From the NCBI GenBank assembly GCA_938003575.1, contig CALKYG010000311.1, positions 1 through 8,838 of the forward strand: a stretch of DNA of 8,838 bases. Reading direction: 5' to 3'. Shown here one piece after another: positions 1-5,890 of the stretch. Each line of letters starts with the position of its first letter. The stretch's first letter is position 1. This stretch comes from an uncultured Alphaproteobacteria bacterium. Its GTDB lineage: Bacteria > Pseudomonadota > Alphaproteobacteria > Caulobacterales > Parvularculaceae. Below the pieces are notes generated by a model that saw only the letters and a program-made list of their open reading frames with translations, did no database searches and had not been told where the DNA came from. The translations under genes were made by a program, and so were the position numbers.

Positions 1-257
1 CGGATCAGGTGACCGGTCGCCGCCTTCGCCGTCTCTTTTGCGTGTGGTGAAGCTTCCTTCTTTTGCTGTGCGCCTTCCGGTCCGCAAGGCTCAACTTGCG
101 TCTTGCCGCCGCTCTTTGATGAATTTTTCTGCGCAGCAGCCGCATTCTTGTTCGGCGCATCGGATTTCCTTCCCGCCCTGGCCGCGCCGGCGCCGGACGA
201 CTCCTCGCCGCCGCGATCAGCCCCGTTGAGCCTGGGTTCGCGCCCGTCTTCGGCCAT
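1..257 (-). CDS. N-terminus of probable RelA/SpoT (Rsh) (p)ppGpp synthetase/hydrolase, partial
   Basis: An open frame starts at an ATG (complement of 255-257) and runs 85 codons without a stop to the window edge, so the 3' end is missing. The visible part begins MAEDGREPRLNG and is dominated by Ala, Gly, Lys, Glu, Ser and Gln with almost no hydrophobic residues, so it looks disordered. It ends GHLIR. In alphaproteobacteria the gene after rpoZ is usually the bifunctional (p)ppGpp enzyme, and several relatives carry a disordered N-terminal extension before a core that begins near a MMRQYELVERV-like segment. The terminal LIR could be the start of that core. This is inference: no catalytic domain is visible. 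A possible ribosome site (AAAGGCG) lies about 14 nt upstream. A GTG-started, very Arg-rich frame over the same bases (265-5) looks like a shadow. It lies on the same strand as rpoZ, 124 nt downstream. Confidence 0.5.
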   Translation of the reverse strand, partial: MAEDGREPRLNGADRGGEESSGAGAARAGRKSDAPNKNAAAAQKNSSKSGGKTQVEPCGPEGAQQKKEASPHAKETAKAATGHLI

Positions 258-303
258 TGCGGCACTTGCGCCTTTCAGTTGAAGCCCCGCGCACGAGCGC
301 GCG

Positions 304-352
304 AAACCGGCCCCGCCATTATCGCAGGGCGGAATCGCCGATCAACCGGTTT
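304..352 (-). repeat. Nested inverted repeat in the rpoZ-rsh spacer
   Basis: AAACCGG (304-310) pairs with CCGGTTT (346-352), and inside it CCGCC (313-317) pairs with GGCGG (328-332) around a 10-nt loop. A separate 5-bp hairpin, CGCGC/GCGCG at 288-292 and 299-303, follows on the minus-strand transcript. No T tract follows, so it is not an obvious intrinsic terminator. It could fold in the intercistronic RNA between rpoZ and the downstream gene, but short GC-rich stems are common by chance here. Confidence 0.25.
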
Positions 353-381
353 TCCGCAATTGCGTAAGGAAAGCGGCTTTT

Positions 382-747
382 TCAGCCCTTCGGCAGGGAT
401 TGCGGAGTCGTCATGCCCGCCGCCTTGATCTGCTGGAGGAACTCTTCCTGGCTGGTGCGGTCGAATTCCGGCGTGTCCGCCTTCTCGATCGCTCCCTCGC
501 CCGACGCGTCGTCCTCCACGTTGAACTGCTTTTGCAGGGACGAGACCAGATCCTCACGAAGATCATCCGGCTGAAGGCCGCCATCGGCGATTTCCCGCAA
601 GGCGACGACCGGATTCTTGTCGCGGTCGCGGTCAACGGTCAGCGGAGCGCCCGACGAAAGGACGCGCGCGCGGTGCGCAGCGAGCAGGACGAGGTCAAAG
701 CGGTTCGGCACCTTTTCTACGCAGTCTTCGACGGTGACGCGGGCCAT
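382..747 (-). CDS. rpoZ: DNA-directed RNA polymerase omega subunit
   Basis: The 121-residue product is the omega subunit, a small accessory subunit that binds beta-prime, aids assembly of core RNA polymerase and in many bacteria contributes to the ppGpp response. The N-terminus [20 protein letters not shown], followed by LAAHRAR near residues 22-28 and NPVVALREI near 45-53, is the standard omega fold. The acidic C-terminal half (from about residue 60) is the longer tail common in alphaproteobacteria, which makes this longer than the roughly 90-residue E. coli protein. The ATG is well supported by AGGAGA (complement of 753-758) 5 nt upstream. It lies 113 nt after folK and upstream of the probable (p)ppGpp synthetase, the classic rpoZ-rsh pairing. 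A very weak promoter-like pair, TTGTAT-16-TTATCT, sits in the folK-rpoZ gap on this strand, so rpoZ may have its own promoter as well as folK read-through. Confidence 0.95.
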   Translation of the reverse strand: MARVTVEDCVEKVPNRFDLVLLAAHRARVLSSGAPLTVDRDRDKNPVVALREIADGGLQPDDLREDLVSSLQKQFNVEDDASGEGAIEKADTPEFDRTSQEEFLQQIKAAGMTTPQSLPKG

Positions 748-860
748 TCAAGTCTCCTGAAACAGTCATCGCCGCCCGGCCCTTCGGCAGGACGGCGGAA
801 GGGGGCAGATAACCGCCTTCTTTAGGAAATACAACCTTCAGGACGAGAAAATCCACGGTT

Positions 861-1349
861 TTAACCGGAAAGCGGCGTCGCCCTGACCTCCTTGAGCGCG
901 GCCAGCATCTGACGGCAGGTTTGGCCGGTCAACGGGTAGATCCAGTCCGGGGCGATGTCGCAAAGGGGGGCCAGCACAAAGTCCCGCGATGCAAGCCTTG
1001 GATGCGGCAGGTCCGGCCCCTTGCCGCCCCTGCTCGTCAGCCGCCCAAAGGCCAAAAGATCAAGATCGAGCGTCCGGGGGGCGTTCTTGCGGTCCCGCCG
1101 CCGCCCGAACGCGGCTTCGACTTCATGCAGGGCGCGAAGAAGGGCGACCGGCGACAGCGGCGTCGAAACGGCAATGACGGCGTTCACAAAGGGCGGATCA
1201 GAGGGATCAGGCCAAGCGGGCGACGCGTAGAATCTCGAAATGTCGCCGACGGGCGCAAACCGCCCGATCGCGCGGATCGCCAGCCGCAGCACCTCTTGCG
1301 GCTCAGCGCCGCAGAAGGGCAGGCTTGATCCTAACCCGATGAGAATCAT
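861..1349 (-). CDS. folK: 2-amino-4-hydroxy-6-hydroxymethyldihydropteridine pyrophosphokinase (HPPK)
   Basis: The 162-residue cytosolic enzyme transfers pyrophosphate from ATP to 6-hydroxymethyl-7,8-dihydropterin, the step before dihydropteroate synthase in folate synthesis. Length is typical for the family. The diagnostic motif APRTLDLDLLAFG covers residues 90-102, and D95 and D97 are the expected magnesium ligands. N56 in the FVNAV segment and H116/R122 in the HPRLASRDFVLAPL segment match other conserved pterin- or ATP-binding positions. The N-terminus MILIGLGSSL fits an HPPK first strand, which supports this ATG, although the ribosome site upstream is weak (AAGG before CCCTAAATAG). folP and folB, often next to folK, are not in the window. 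Here folK heads a minus-strand set with rpoZ and diverges from the NYN gene across 87 bp. Confidence 0.96.
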   Translation of the reverse strand: MILIGLGSSLPFCGAEPQEVLRLAIRAIGRFAPVGDISRFYASPAWPDPSDPPFVNAVIAVSTPLSPVALLRALHEVEAAFGRRRDRKNAPRTLDLDLLAFGRLTSRGGKGPDLPHPRLASRDFVLAPLCDIAPDWIYPLTGQTCRQMLAALKEVRATPLSG

Positions 1350-1390
1350 CTATTTAGGGCCTTACATAACGCGGCAAAGCGATACTCGCG

Positions 1391-1422
1391 CGGGGCGTTG
1401 CATAGTCGGGGCGTTGCATAGT
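1391..1422. repeat. Perfect 16-bp tandem direct repeat in the folK/NYN divergent promoter region
   Basis: The unit CGGGGCGTTGCATAGT occurs twice back to back (1391-1406 and 1407-1422) with no mismatch and no spacer. It lies in the 87-bp gap between the divergent folK and NYN starts, and its right edge is 2 nt before the NYN ribosome site AGAGAGGA (1425-1432). Each copy holds TTGCAT and CATAGT, weak resemblances to -35 and -10 boxes, but the distances do not make a convincing promoter. It may be a two-site regulator target with about 1.5-turn spacing, or simply a slippage duplication in this strain. Confidence 0.85.
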
Positions 1423-1436
1423 TTAGAGAGGATAGA

Positions 1437-2075
1437 ATGACTTCATTCCTTGGGATGCGCGAAAACGAAAAGACTGCGCTCTTCATTGACGGCGCCAATT
1501 TGTACAAGGCCGCAAGAGCTCTTGGTTTCGATATGGATTACAAGAGCTTGCTGGCGAAATCGAGGGCGGCGAGCAAGCTTGTCCGCGCGTATTACTTTAC
1601 CGCGATCCAGGAAGACAAGGAACAGGACTATTCACCGCTCCGCCCGCTCGTGGACTGGCTGGATTACAATGGCTACACGATGGTCACGAAAATGGCGCGG
1701 GAATTCACCGACGCCGTCGGCAAAAAGCGCTTCAAGGGCTCGACCGATATCGAACTTGCCGTCGAGATGCTGACCCTTGCGCCAAAGCTCGATCATGTCG
1801 TGCTTTTCACCGGCAACGGCGACTTCAAGCGCGCAATCGAGGCGGTGCAGGCGATGGGCGTGCGGGTGACCGTCGTATCGACGATCAAATCGCAACCCCC
1901 GATGGCGTCCGACGAACTGCGCCGGCAGGCGGACCGCTTCTTCGATCTCGCCGAGCTTGAGAAAGAAATCGGACGCACCGGCGGCCCTGCAAGGAAACCG
2001 CGTCCTTCCCCGCACGCTGATTTCGACGACGACTTCGAAAGCGAATTCGACGACGAATTCGAAGACGTCGATTAG
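1437..2075 (+). CDS. LabA-like NYN (PIN-fold) domain protein, putative nuclease
   Basis: The 212-residue protein has one NYN domain (about residues 10-178), a PIN-like fold expected to bind a divalent metal and cleave RNA. Landmarks are FIDGANLY (16-23, D18), KGSTDIELAVEML (100-112, D104), LFTGNGDF (123-130) and VTVVSTIKSQPPMASDELRRQAD (144-166). The 144-166 stretch is strongly characteristic of the LabA-like family in proteobacteria. Two usual acidic positions differ: the family commonly has AVD and SGDGDF, whereas this one has E110 and N127, so activity may be altered. After residue 180 come a basic, Pro-rich linker and an acidic tail with spaced Phe residues (195-212). ATG 1437 is chosen because AGAGAGGA lies 4 nt upstream; the internal ATG at 1455 has no such site. 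It is the first gene of a plus-strand run, 10 nt before the glycosylase gene. The target RNA is unknown. Confidence 0.9.
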   Translation: MTSFLGMRENEKTALFIDGANLYKAARALGFDMDYKSLLAKSRAASKLVRAYYFTAIQEDKEQDYSPLRPLVDWLDYNGYTMVTKMAREFTDAVGKKRFKGSTDIELAVEMLTLAPKLDHVVLFTGNGDFKRAIEAVQAMGVRVTVVSTIKSQPPMASDELRRQADRFFDLAELEKEIGRTGGPARKPRPSPHADFDDDFESEFDDEFEDVD

Positions 2076-2085
2076 GGCGGGCGCG

Positions 2086-2775
2086 ATGGCGCGCGCCCCG
2101 GCACGCAAGGAGACGGACGCTGAGAGCGTCGCTTGCGCCGAACCGGAGAAAACCTGCGCACGGTGCCCGCGTCTCGTCGATTACCGGCGCGCGAATGCAA
2201 AGGACTATCCCGCCTATTACAATGGGCCGGCGCCGTCATTCGGCGACGAGGGCGCCCAGCTGCTTGTCATCGGCCTCGCGCCCGGACTGCACGGCGCGAA
2301 CCGGACCGGAAGGCCGTTCACCGGAGATTACGCCGGCGATCTCCTTTACAGGACGCTCGCCAGGTTCGGATTTTCGAAAGGCGCCTACGCGGCGCGTCCC
2401 GACGACGGCGTTGCACTTCAGCGCACGATGATTTCAAACGCCGTCCGGTGCGCGCCGCCGGAAAACAAGCCGACGCCGGCGGAAATTCGCGCCTGTCGTC
2501 CCTTCCTCAAGGCGCGAATCGAATCGCTGCCGCATCTGAAGGCGATCGTCTGCCTGGGCCGGGTCGCTCACGATTCGACGCTCGCGGCGCTGGAAATAAG
2601 GCCGAAATCGGCCCCGTTCGCGCATGGGGCCGCTCATCCGACCGGCCGCGGCGTTACGATATTCGACAGTTACCATTGCTCGCGTTACAACACGAACACC
2701 GGACGCTTGACCGAAGGCATGTTTGAAAAAGTCTTCGCATCGGTCAGGGCGCATCTTTCTGGAGACGTTGCGTGA
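2086..2775 (+). CDS. Family-5 (UDGb-type) uracil-DNA glycosylase with 4Fe-4S cluster
   Basis: The 229-residue base-excision repair enzyme should remove uracil, and in this family often other deaminated purines, from DNA. Motif 1 is GLAPGLHGANRTGRPFTGD (63-81), the family-5 signature, which lacks the catalytic Asp/Asn of classical Ung. The C-terminal motif is HPTGRG (184-189) followed by SYHCSRYNTNTGRLT (195-209), with H197 in the leucine-loop region. C24, C27, C122 and C137 have the family spacing for the 4Fe-4S ligands. The frame is open upstream to about 1957 inside the NYN gene, but ATG 2086 is preferred: it has AGGG at 2074-2077, 8 nt upstream, and gives normal family length. It starts 10 nt after the NYN stop, and its TGA overlaps the GTG of the next gene, suggesting coupled translation. 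No classical ung is in view. Confidence 0.93.
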   Translation: MARAPARKETDAESVACAEPEKTCARCPRLVDYRRANAKDYPAYYNGPAPSFGDEGAQLLVIGLAPGLHGANRTGRPFTGDYAGDLLYRTLARFGFSKGAYAARPDDGVALQRTMISNAVRCAPPENKPTPAEIRACRPFLKARIESLPHLKAIVCLGRVAHDSTLAALEIRPKSAPFAHGAAHPTGRGVTIFDSYHCSRYNTNTGRLTEGMFEKVFASVRAHLSGDVA

Positions 2776-3254
2776 CAAGAAATTGGGGCATCCCGCCCAA
2801 AGGCGGCGCTTTCAGGCGCGCGCGACACGCCAAGCCGCTGATGACGCTCGGCGTCACTGCGATTTACGGGATCATCGGCGCCGCGCTGGCGGCGATCAGT
2901 TTTACGGACGCCCGCTCGATCCTGACCGGACTCTTTCACGGATTGTCGCTCGCGCCGGCGATTGTCGCCGCCGGGTTCGGCTGCTGGGTCTATATCTATG
3001 TCGCCTGGCCGCGTTTTGCGGCGCAATTTCACGGCGGCGACACTTTTTCCGATCTCGTCCGCTTTTACGCCCGCGCGGCGGTCGCCCTTATCCTCTTGCT
3101 GTTCGCCGTCAAGTTCGCCGGCATAATCCTGCCGAAAACGATCACCGGCCTTCTTCTTTGCATGTCAGGCGGCGCGGCGGCGGCGGCCGCCTTCCAGACA
3201 GTCATGACATTCGTGCCGCCGGGCTCGACAGAGGAAGGCGCGCCGAAAGCGTAA
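2772..3254 (+). CDS. Small four-helix membrane protein of unknown function
   Basis: I do not recognise this 160-residue protein. It has a short basic N-terminus (residues 1-22, with RRARH) and four likely membrane helices at about 24-44, 60-78, 100-119 and 124-147, followed by a short polar tail. The two-helix, loop, two-helix pattern places both ends in the cytoplasm if the basic N-terminus stays inside. The loop between helices 2 and 3 (81-98, RFAAQFHGGDTFSDLVRF) carries acidic, His and aromatic residues. No enzyme motif is evident. The GTG start overlaps the glycosylase TGA by 4 nt and has GGAG (2761-2764) 7 nt upstream. The only other early start, ATG at residue 24, would remove the cytoplasmic lead. 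It ends 1 nt before the ABC exporter start, so it may be an accessory to that exporter, but this rests only on position. Confidence 0.8.
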   Translation: MTRNWGIPPKGGAFRRARHAKPLMTLGVTAIYGIIGAALAAISFTDARSILTGLFHGLSLAPAIVAAGFGCWVYIYVAWPRFAAQFHGGDTFSDLVRFYARAAVALILLLFAVKFAGIILPKTITGLLLCMSGGAAAAAAFQTVMTFVPPGSTEEGAPKA

Positions 3255-3255
3255 T

Positions 3256-5136
3256 ATGCCGTCAACGGATGATTCCGCCCGCGCCGACAAGGATCGCGGC
3301 TCTTCCTTCGCCGCAGAAATATCGCGGGACGCGGAGCATCGCGCCAAGGCGCGTTCGATCAAGCCGCTCGCACGGCTTGTTCCATTCGTGCTGCGATACA
3401 AGGGCCTGCTCGGCGGCTTCGTCGTCTTCCTTATCATGGCGTCGGCCCTGACGCTTCTTCTGCCCGCCGCGTTCCGCCTAGTCGTCGATTGCGGATTCGC
3501 CGGCGCGTCGAACGCGCCGGTCTGCCGAAGGATGGAGTTCGGCGACGACCTGACGGCCTATTTCATCATCGGCTTCGTCGTCGCGATCGCGCTCGGCCTG
3601 GCGAGCGCCGGACGCTATTATTTCGTGAGCCGTCTTGGAGAGCGCGTCGTCGCCGACATACGGCAAACCGTTTATGCGCACCTTCTCGGGCTGAGCCCGT
3701 CCTTTTACGTCAACGTCCGGACCGGCGAGGTGCTCTCCCGCCTGACGACCGATACGACGCTGATCGAGACGCTGATCGGCTCATCGATTTCCGTTGCGGT
3801 GCGAACGATTGCTACGACCGTCGGCGCCCTTCTCCTCATGTTCCTCGTCAGCTGGAAGCTCGCGCTGATGATGCTCGCCGTCGGCCCGCTGATGCTGGGG
3901 CCGATCATCCTGTTTGGACGCCGCGTGCAGCGACTTTCCCGCGCCAGCCAGGATAACCTCGCCGCCGCGTCGGGGCGGGCGTCCGAAAGCCTCGGCGCCA
4001 TCGAGACCGTTCAGGCGTTCACGCGCGAGAAGGAGGAGGACGGCGATTTTCGTCGCGCCGTCGAGGCGACTTTCGATGTCGCCCTCAAGCGCGTCACTGT
4101 TCGCGCCTACATGACGGCGATCATTTTCTCCCTGGTCCTTGGCGGCCTCATCGCCGTCCTCTGGTTCGGCGCGACCGAGGTGCAGTCGGGCGCGCTGACG
4201 CCCGGCGCCATGACCCAGTTCGTCATGTACGCGTTTGTGGCGGTGTCAGGCGTCGGCATGCTGACGGAAACCTATGCTGAAGTCATGCGCGCGGCCGGCG
4301 CGACCGAACGTCTGATGGAGCTGCTTGCCGCGCAGCCGGAAATCCGCGCCGAGCCGCCCGTCGCCGCGCTGCCGGCGCCTGTGAAGGGCGATATCGCGTT
4401 TTCCGGCGTCGCCTTCTCCTATCCGGCGCGGCCTGAGATGCGCGCGCTTAAAGGCGTAAGCGTCACGTTCGAGAGCGGCAAGACGACGGCTCTCGTCGGC
4501 CCGTCGGGCGCCGGCAAGTCGACCTTCTTCCAGTTGCTCCTGCGCTTCTACGATCCGCAGGAAGGGTCGATCTCCATTGACGGCGTCGACATTCGCCATC
4601 TCGAACCGGAGGCGCTGCGGCGCTCGATCTCCATCGTGCAGCAGAGCGCGCCGCTCTTTGCGGGCTCGGCCGCCGACAACATCCGCTTCGGACGGCCGGG
4701 TGCGACAGACGAGGAGGTCGTCGCAGCGGCGCGGACGGCGAATGCGCATGACTTTATTTCCGCGCTGCCCGAGGGCTACGATACGCAGCTCGGGCAAGGC
4801 GCCTCGACTCTTTCCGGCGGACAGCGCCAGCGCATCGCCATTGCGCGCGCCATTCTCCGCAATGCGCCGATCGTGCTCCTCGACGAGGCGACGAGCGCGC
4901 TCGATTCAGAAAGCGAACGGCTTATCCAGATCGCTTTTGAACGCATCTCAAAGGGCCGGACTTCAATCGTCATCGCGCACCGTCTTGCCACCGTGCTTAA
5001 GGCCGACCGCATCATCGTTCTCGACGCGGGCGAGGTCGTCGATCAAGGAACCCATGGCGAGCTTCTCGCCCGCGGAGGCCTCTATGCGCGCCTCGCGGAG
5101 CTGCAATTTTCCGCGGCCCAGGACGCAGCCGAGTAA
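3256..5136 (+). CDS. MsbA-related ABC exporter half-transporter (fused membrane and ATPase domains)
   Basis: The 626-residue inner-membrane protein has the type-IV exporter layout: a basic N-terminal stretch, six membrane helices (about residues 45-320) and a nucleotide-binding domain (about 375-615). ATPase motifs are complete: Walker A GPSGAGKST (415-423), Q-loop near Q463, signature LSGGQRQR (519-526), Walker B IVLLDEA with catalytic E544, D-loop SALD, and H575 in the IAHR switch. It should act as a homodimer. The closest group I recall is the alphaproteobacterial MsbA-related family (TIGR02204 type); the substrate is not predictable. The loop between helices 1 and 2 has two cysteines (C79, C90), an unusual feature. 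The ATG is 1 nt after the preceding stop; a GAGGAAGG purine run lies about 17 nt upstream, too far for a standard site, so translation may depend on coupling. No terminator hairpin follows. Confidence 0.95.
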   Translation: MPSTDDSARADKDRGSSFAAEISRDAEHRAKARSIKPLARLVPFVLRYKGLLGGFVVFLIMASALTLLLPAAFRLVVDCGFAGASNAPVCRRMEFGDDLTAYFIIGFVVAIALGLASAGRYYFVSRLGERVVADIRQTVYAHLLGLSPSFYVNVRTGEVLSRLTTDTTLIETLIGSSISVAVRTIATTVGALLLMFLVSWKLALMMLAVGPLMLGPIILFGRRVQRLSRASQDNLAAASGRASESLGAIETVQAFTREKEEDGDFRRAVEATFDVALKRVTVRAYMTAIIFSLVLGGLIAVLWFGATEVQSGALTPGAMTQFVMYAFVAVSGVGMLTETYAEVMRAAGATERLMELLAAQPEIRAEPPVAALPAPVKGDIAFSGVAFSYPARPEMRALKGVSVTFESGKTTALVGPSGAGKSTFFQLLLRFYDPQEGSISIDGVDIRHLEPEALRRSISIVQQSAPLFAGSAADNIRFGRPGATDEEVVAAARTANAHDFISALPEGYDTQLGQGASTLSGGQRQRIAIARAILRNAPIVLLDEATSALDSESERLIQIAFERISKGRTSIVIAHRLATVLKADRIIVLDAGEVVDQGTHGELLARGGLYARLAELQFSAAQDAAE

Positions 5137-5165
5137 AATAAAGCATTGGATTTACATTATTTTTC

Positions 5166-5194
5166 TTCCTCGCGCAGCGGGTCTTGTATATAAC
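5166..5194 (+). promoter_or_regulatory. Probable tetR/efflux operon promoter
   Basis: In an AT-rich 82-bp gap, TATAAC (5189-5194) preceded by TG at 5185-5186 resembles an extended -10 box. TTCCTC (5166-5171), 17 nt upstream, is a weak -35. Transcription would start around 5200, leaving a leader of under 20 nt with no clear ribosome site before ATG 5219. The -10 lies inside the 32-bp palindrome, so a bound repressor would block polymerase. The -35 match is poor, so confidence is moderate. Confidence 0.4.
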
Positions 5195-5215
5195 TGACTA
5201 GTCAGTTATATACAA
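5184..5215. promoter_or_regulatory. Perfect 32-bp palindrome, candidate TetR operator
   Basis: The half-site TTGTATATAACTGACT is followed immediately by its exact reverse complement, centred on CTAG (5198-5201), with no spacer and no mismatch across 32 bp. The next pair (C5183/T5216) breaks symmetry. The core TGACTAGTCA is typical of TetR-family operators. It overlaps the probable -10 and ends 3 nt before the TetR ATG. The upstream exporter gene points the same way, so the site most likely controls tetR and the genes that follow. A 32-bp span could take one dimer on a long site or two dimers. Confidence 0.85.
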
Positions 5216-5218
5216 TGC

Positions 5219-5890
5219 ATGTCAACCGCCCTCAAAGCCGCCGGCGTCAGGCCGGCCGGGACCCGCAAATCCAAAGCGGCCGGCCCCAAATTCAAGCGCC
5301 GCGCCGAGGCGCGTCCGGACGAGATTCTCGACGCGGCCCTCGCCGTTTTCACCGAAAAGGGATTTGAGGCGGCGCGGGTCGACGACATCGCGGCGCGCGC
5401 CGGAATTTCAAAGGGCGCCGTCTATCTCTATTTCGAAAGCAAGGACGAACTGCTTCGCGGCCTCATCGAACGCGAAGCGGCGCCTGCCGCGCACCGTCTC
5501 CGCGCAATCGCCGAAGCGGGCGGAGCCGATGTCAGGGCGACATTGACCCTTCTCGTCACCGTCGCGACGCAATTGCTGAACGATCCCCGGATTTTCGCGA
5601 CGCCGAAACTCGTGCTCTCCGTTGCGGCGCGGTTCCCGGAAATCGGCGAGTATTACCGCAAGCGCGTCGTCGACGAGGCGATCGGCGCCATTTCAACTCT
5701 TCACGAAAAAGGGGTCGGCGCCGGGGTCTTCCGCGATATCGACTCCGATACGGCGGCGCGCATGGTGATGGGCCCCCTGCTCGTCTTCGCCATGCGCAAA
5801 CATGTGCTCGGGGCGAAAGACAATTCGCCGCCCGAGGAGCGCGCAAAAGCGCATCTCGACATCCTGTTTGATGGACTGGTGACGCGATGA
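5219..5890 (+). CDS. TetR/AcrR-family transcriptional regulator of the efflux operon
   Basis: The 223-residue protein has a basic, low-complexity N-terminal arm (1-32), a TetR DNA-binding domain (about 33-80) and a helical ligand-binding domain. The helix-turn-helix reads ARVDDIAARAGISKGAVYLYF (51-72, with A52 through F72 the core), followed by KDELL, the hallmark of the family. The ligand cannot be inferred. ATG 5219 gives MSTALKAAG; another ATG at 5215 overlaps it out of frame and leads only to a short frame. No Shine-Dalgarno is seen, and the leader is probably short. The adjacent 32-bp palindrome suggests autorepression. Its TGA overlaps the ATG of the adaptor gene by 4 nt, so regulator and pump are probably transcribed together, unlike systems in which the regulator is divergent. 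CecR of E. coli, which controls ybhGFSR, is a functional parallel, not a proven orthologue. Confidence 0.94.
   Translation: MSTALKAAGVRPAGTRKSKAAGPKFKRRAEARPDEILDAALAVFTEKGFEAARVDDIAARAGISKGAVYLYFESKDELLRGLIEREAAPAAHRLRAIAEAGGADVRATLTLLVTVATQLLNDPRIFATPKLVLSVAARFPEIGEYYRKRVVDEAIGAISTLHEKGVGAGVFRDIDSDTAARMVMGPLLVFAMRKHVLGAKDNSPPEERAKAHLDILFDGLVTR

Noticed and set aside
5..265. Arg/Lys-rich 86-codon minus-strand frame with GTG start
   Set aside because: Overlaps the 257-1 frame one register off. Its Arg runs look like an out-of-frame reading of Ala/Gly/Lys codons, and it ends 5 nt from the edge. The open frame from 257 is less biased and fits the rpoZ-rsh context, though neither is proven.
355..364. 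CGCAATTGCG 10-bp palindrome downstream of rpoZ
   Set aside because: Too short to be significant in this length, with no nearby promoter to make an operator likely.
400..825. 141-codon plus-strand frame opposite rpoZ
   Set aside because: Antisense to an unmistakable omega subunit with a good ribosome site; no family resemblance. The 921-1328 frame opposite folK is rejected likewise.
856..867. CGGTT/AACCG hairpin at the folK stop as a terminator
   Set aside because: Stem of only 5 bp with a 2-nt loop, and the following bases on the minus strand (TGGATTTTC) are a poor T tract.
2047..2071. TCGACG/CGTCGA inverted repeat at the end of the NYN gene as a terminator
   Set aside because: Six-bp stem with a 13-nt loop and no T tract; it arises from repeated Asp/Phe/Glu codons, and the next gene starts 10 nt later.
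1957..2085. N-terminal extension of the glycosylase into the NYN gene
   Set aside because: It would overlap the NYN coding end by about 120 nt and has no family support. ATG 2086 has a ribosome site and gives a normal-length protein.
2723..3451. 242-codon plus-strand frame across the membrane protein and exporter start
   Set aside because: Very Arg-rich with no hydrophobic pattern, out of frame with two better-supported genes, and straddles their junction. Frames at 2133-2726 and 3489-3956 are similar shadows.
5215..5358. Short out-of-frame ORF from ATG 5215 overlapping the TetR start (ATGCATG)
   Set aside because: Arg/Gln-rich product with no recognisable feature. A regulatory role of the overlapping start is conceivable, but nothing in the sequence supports it.
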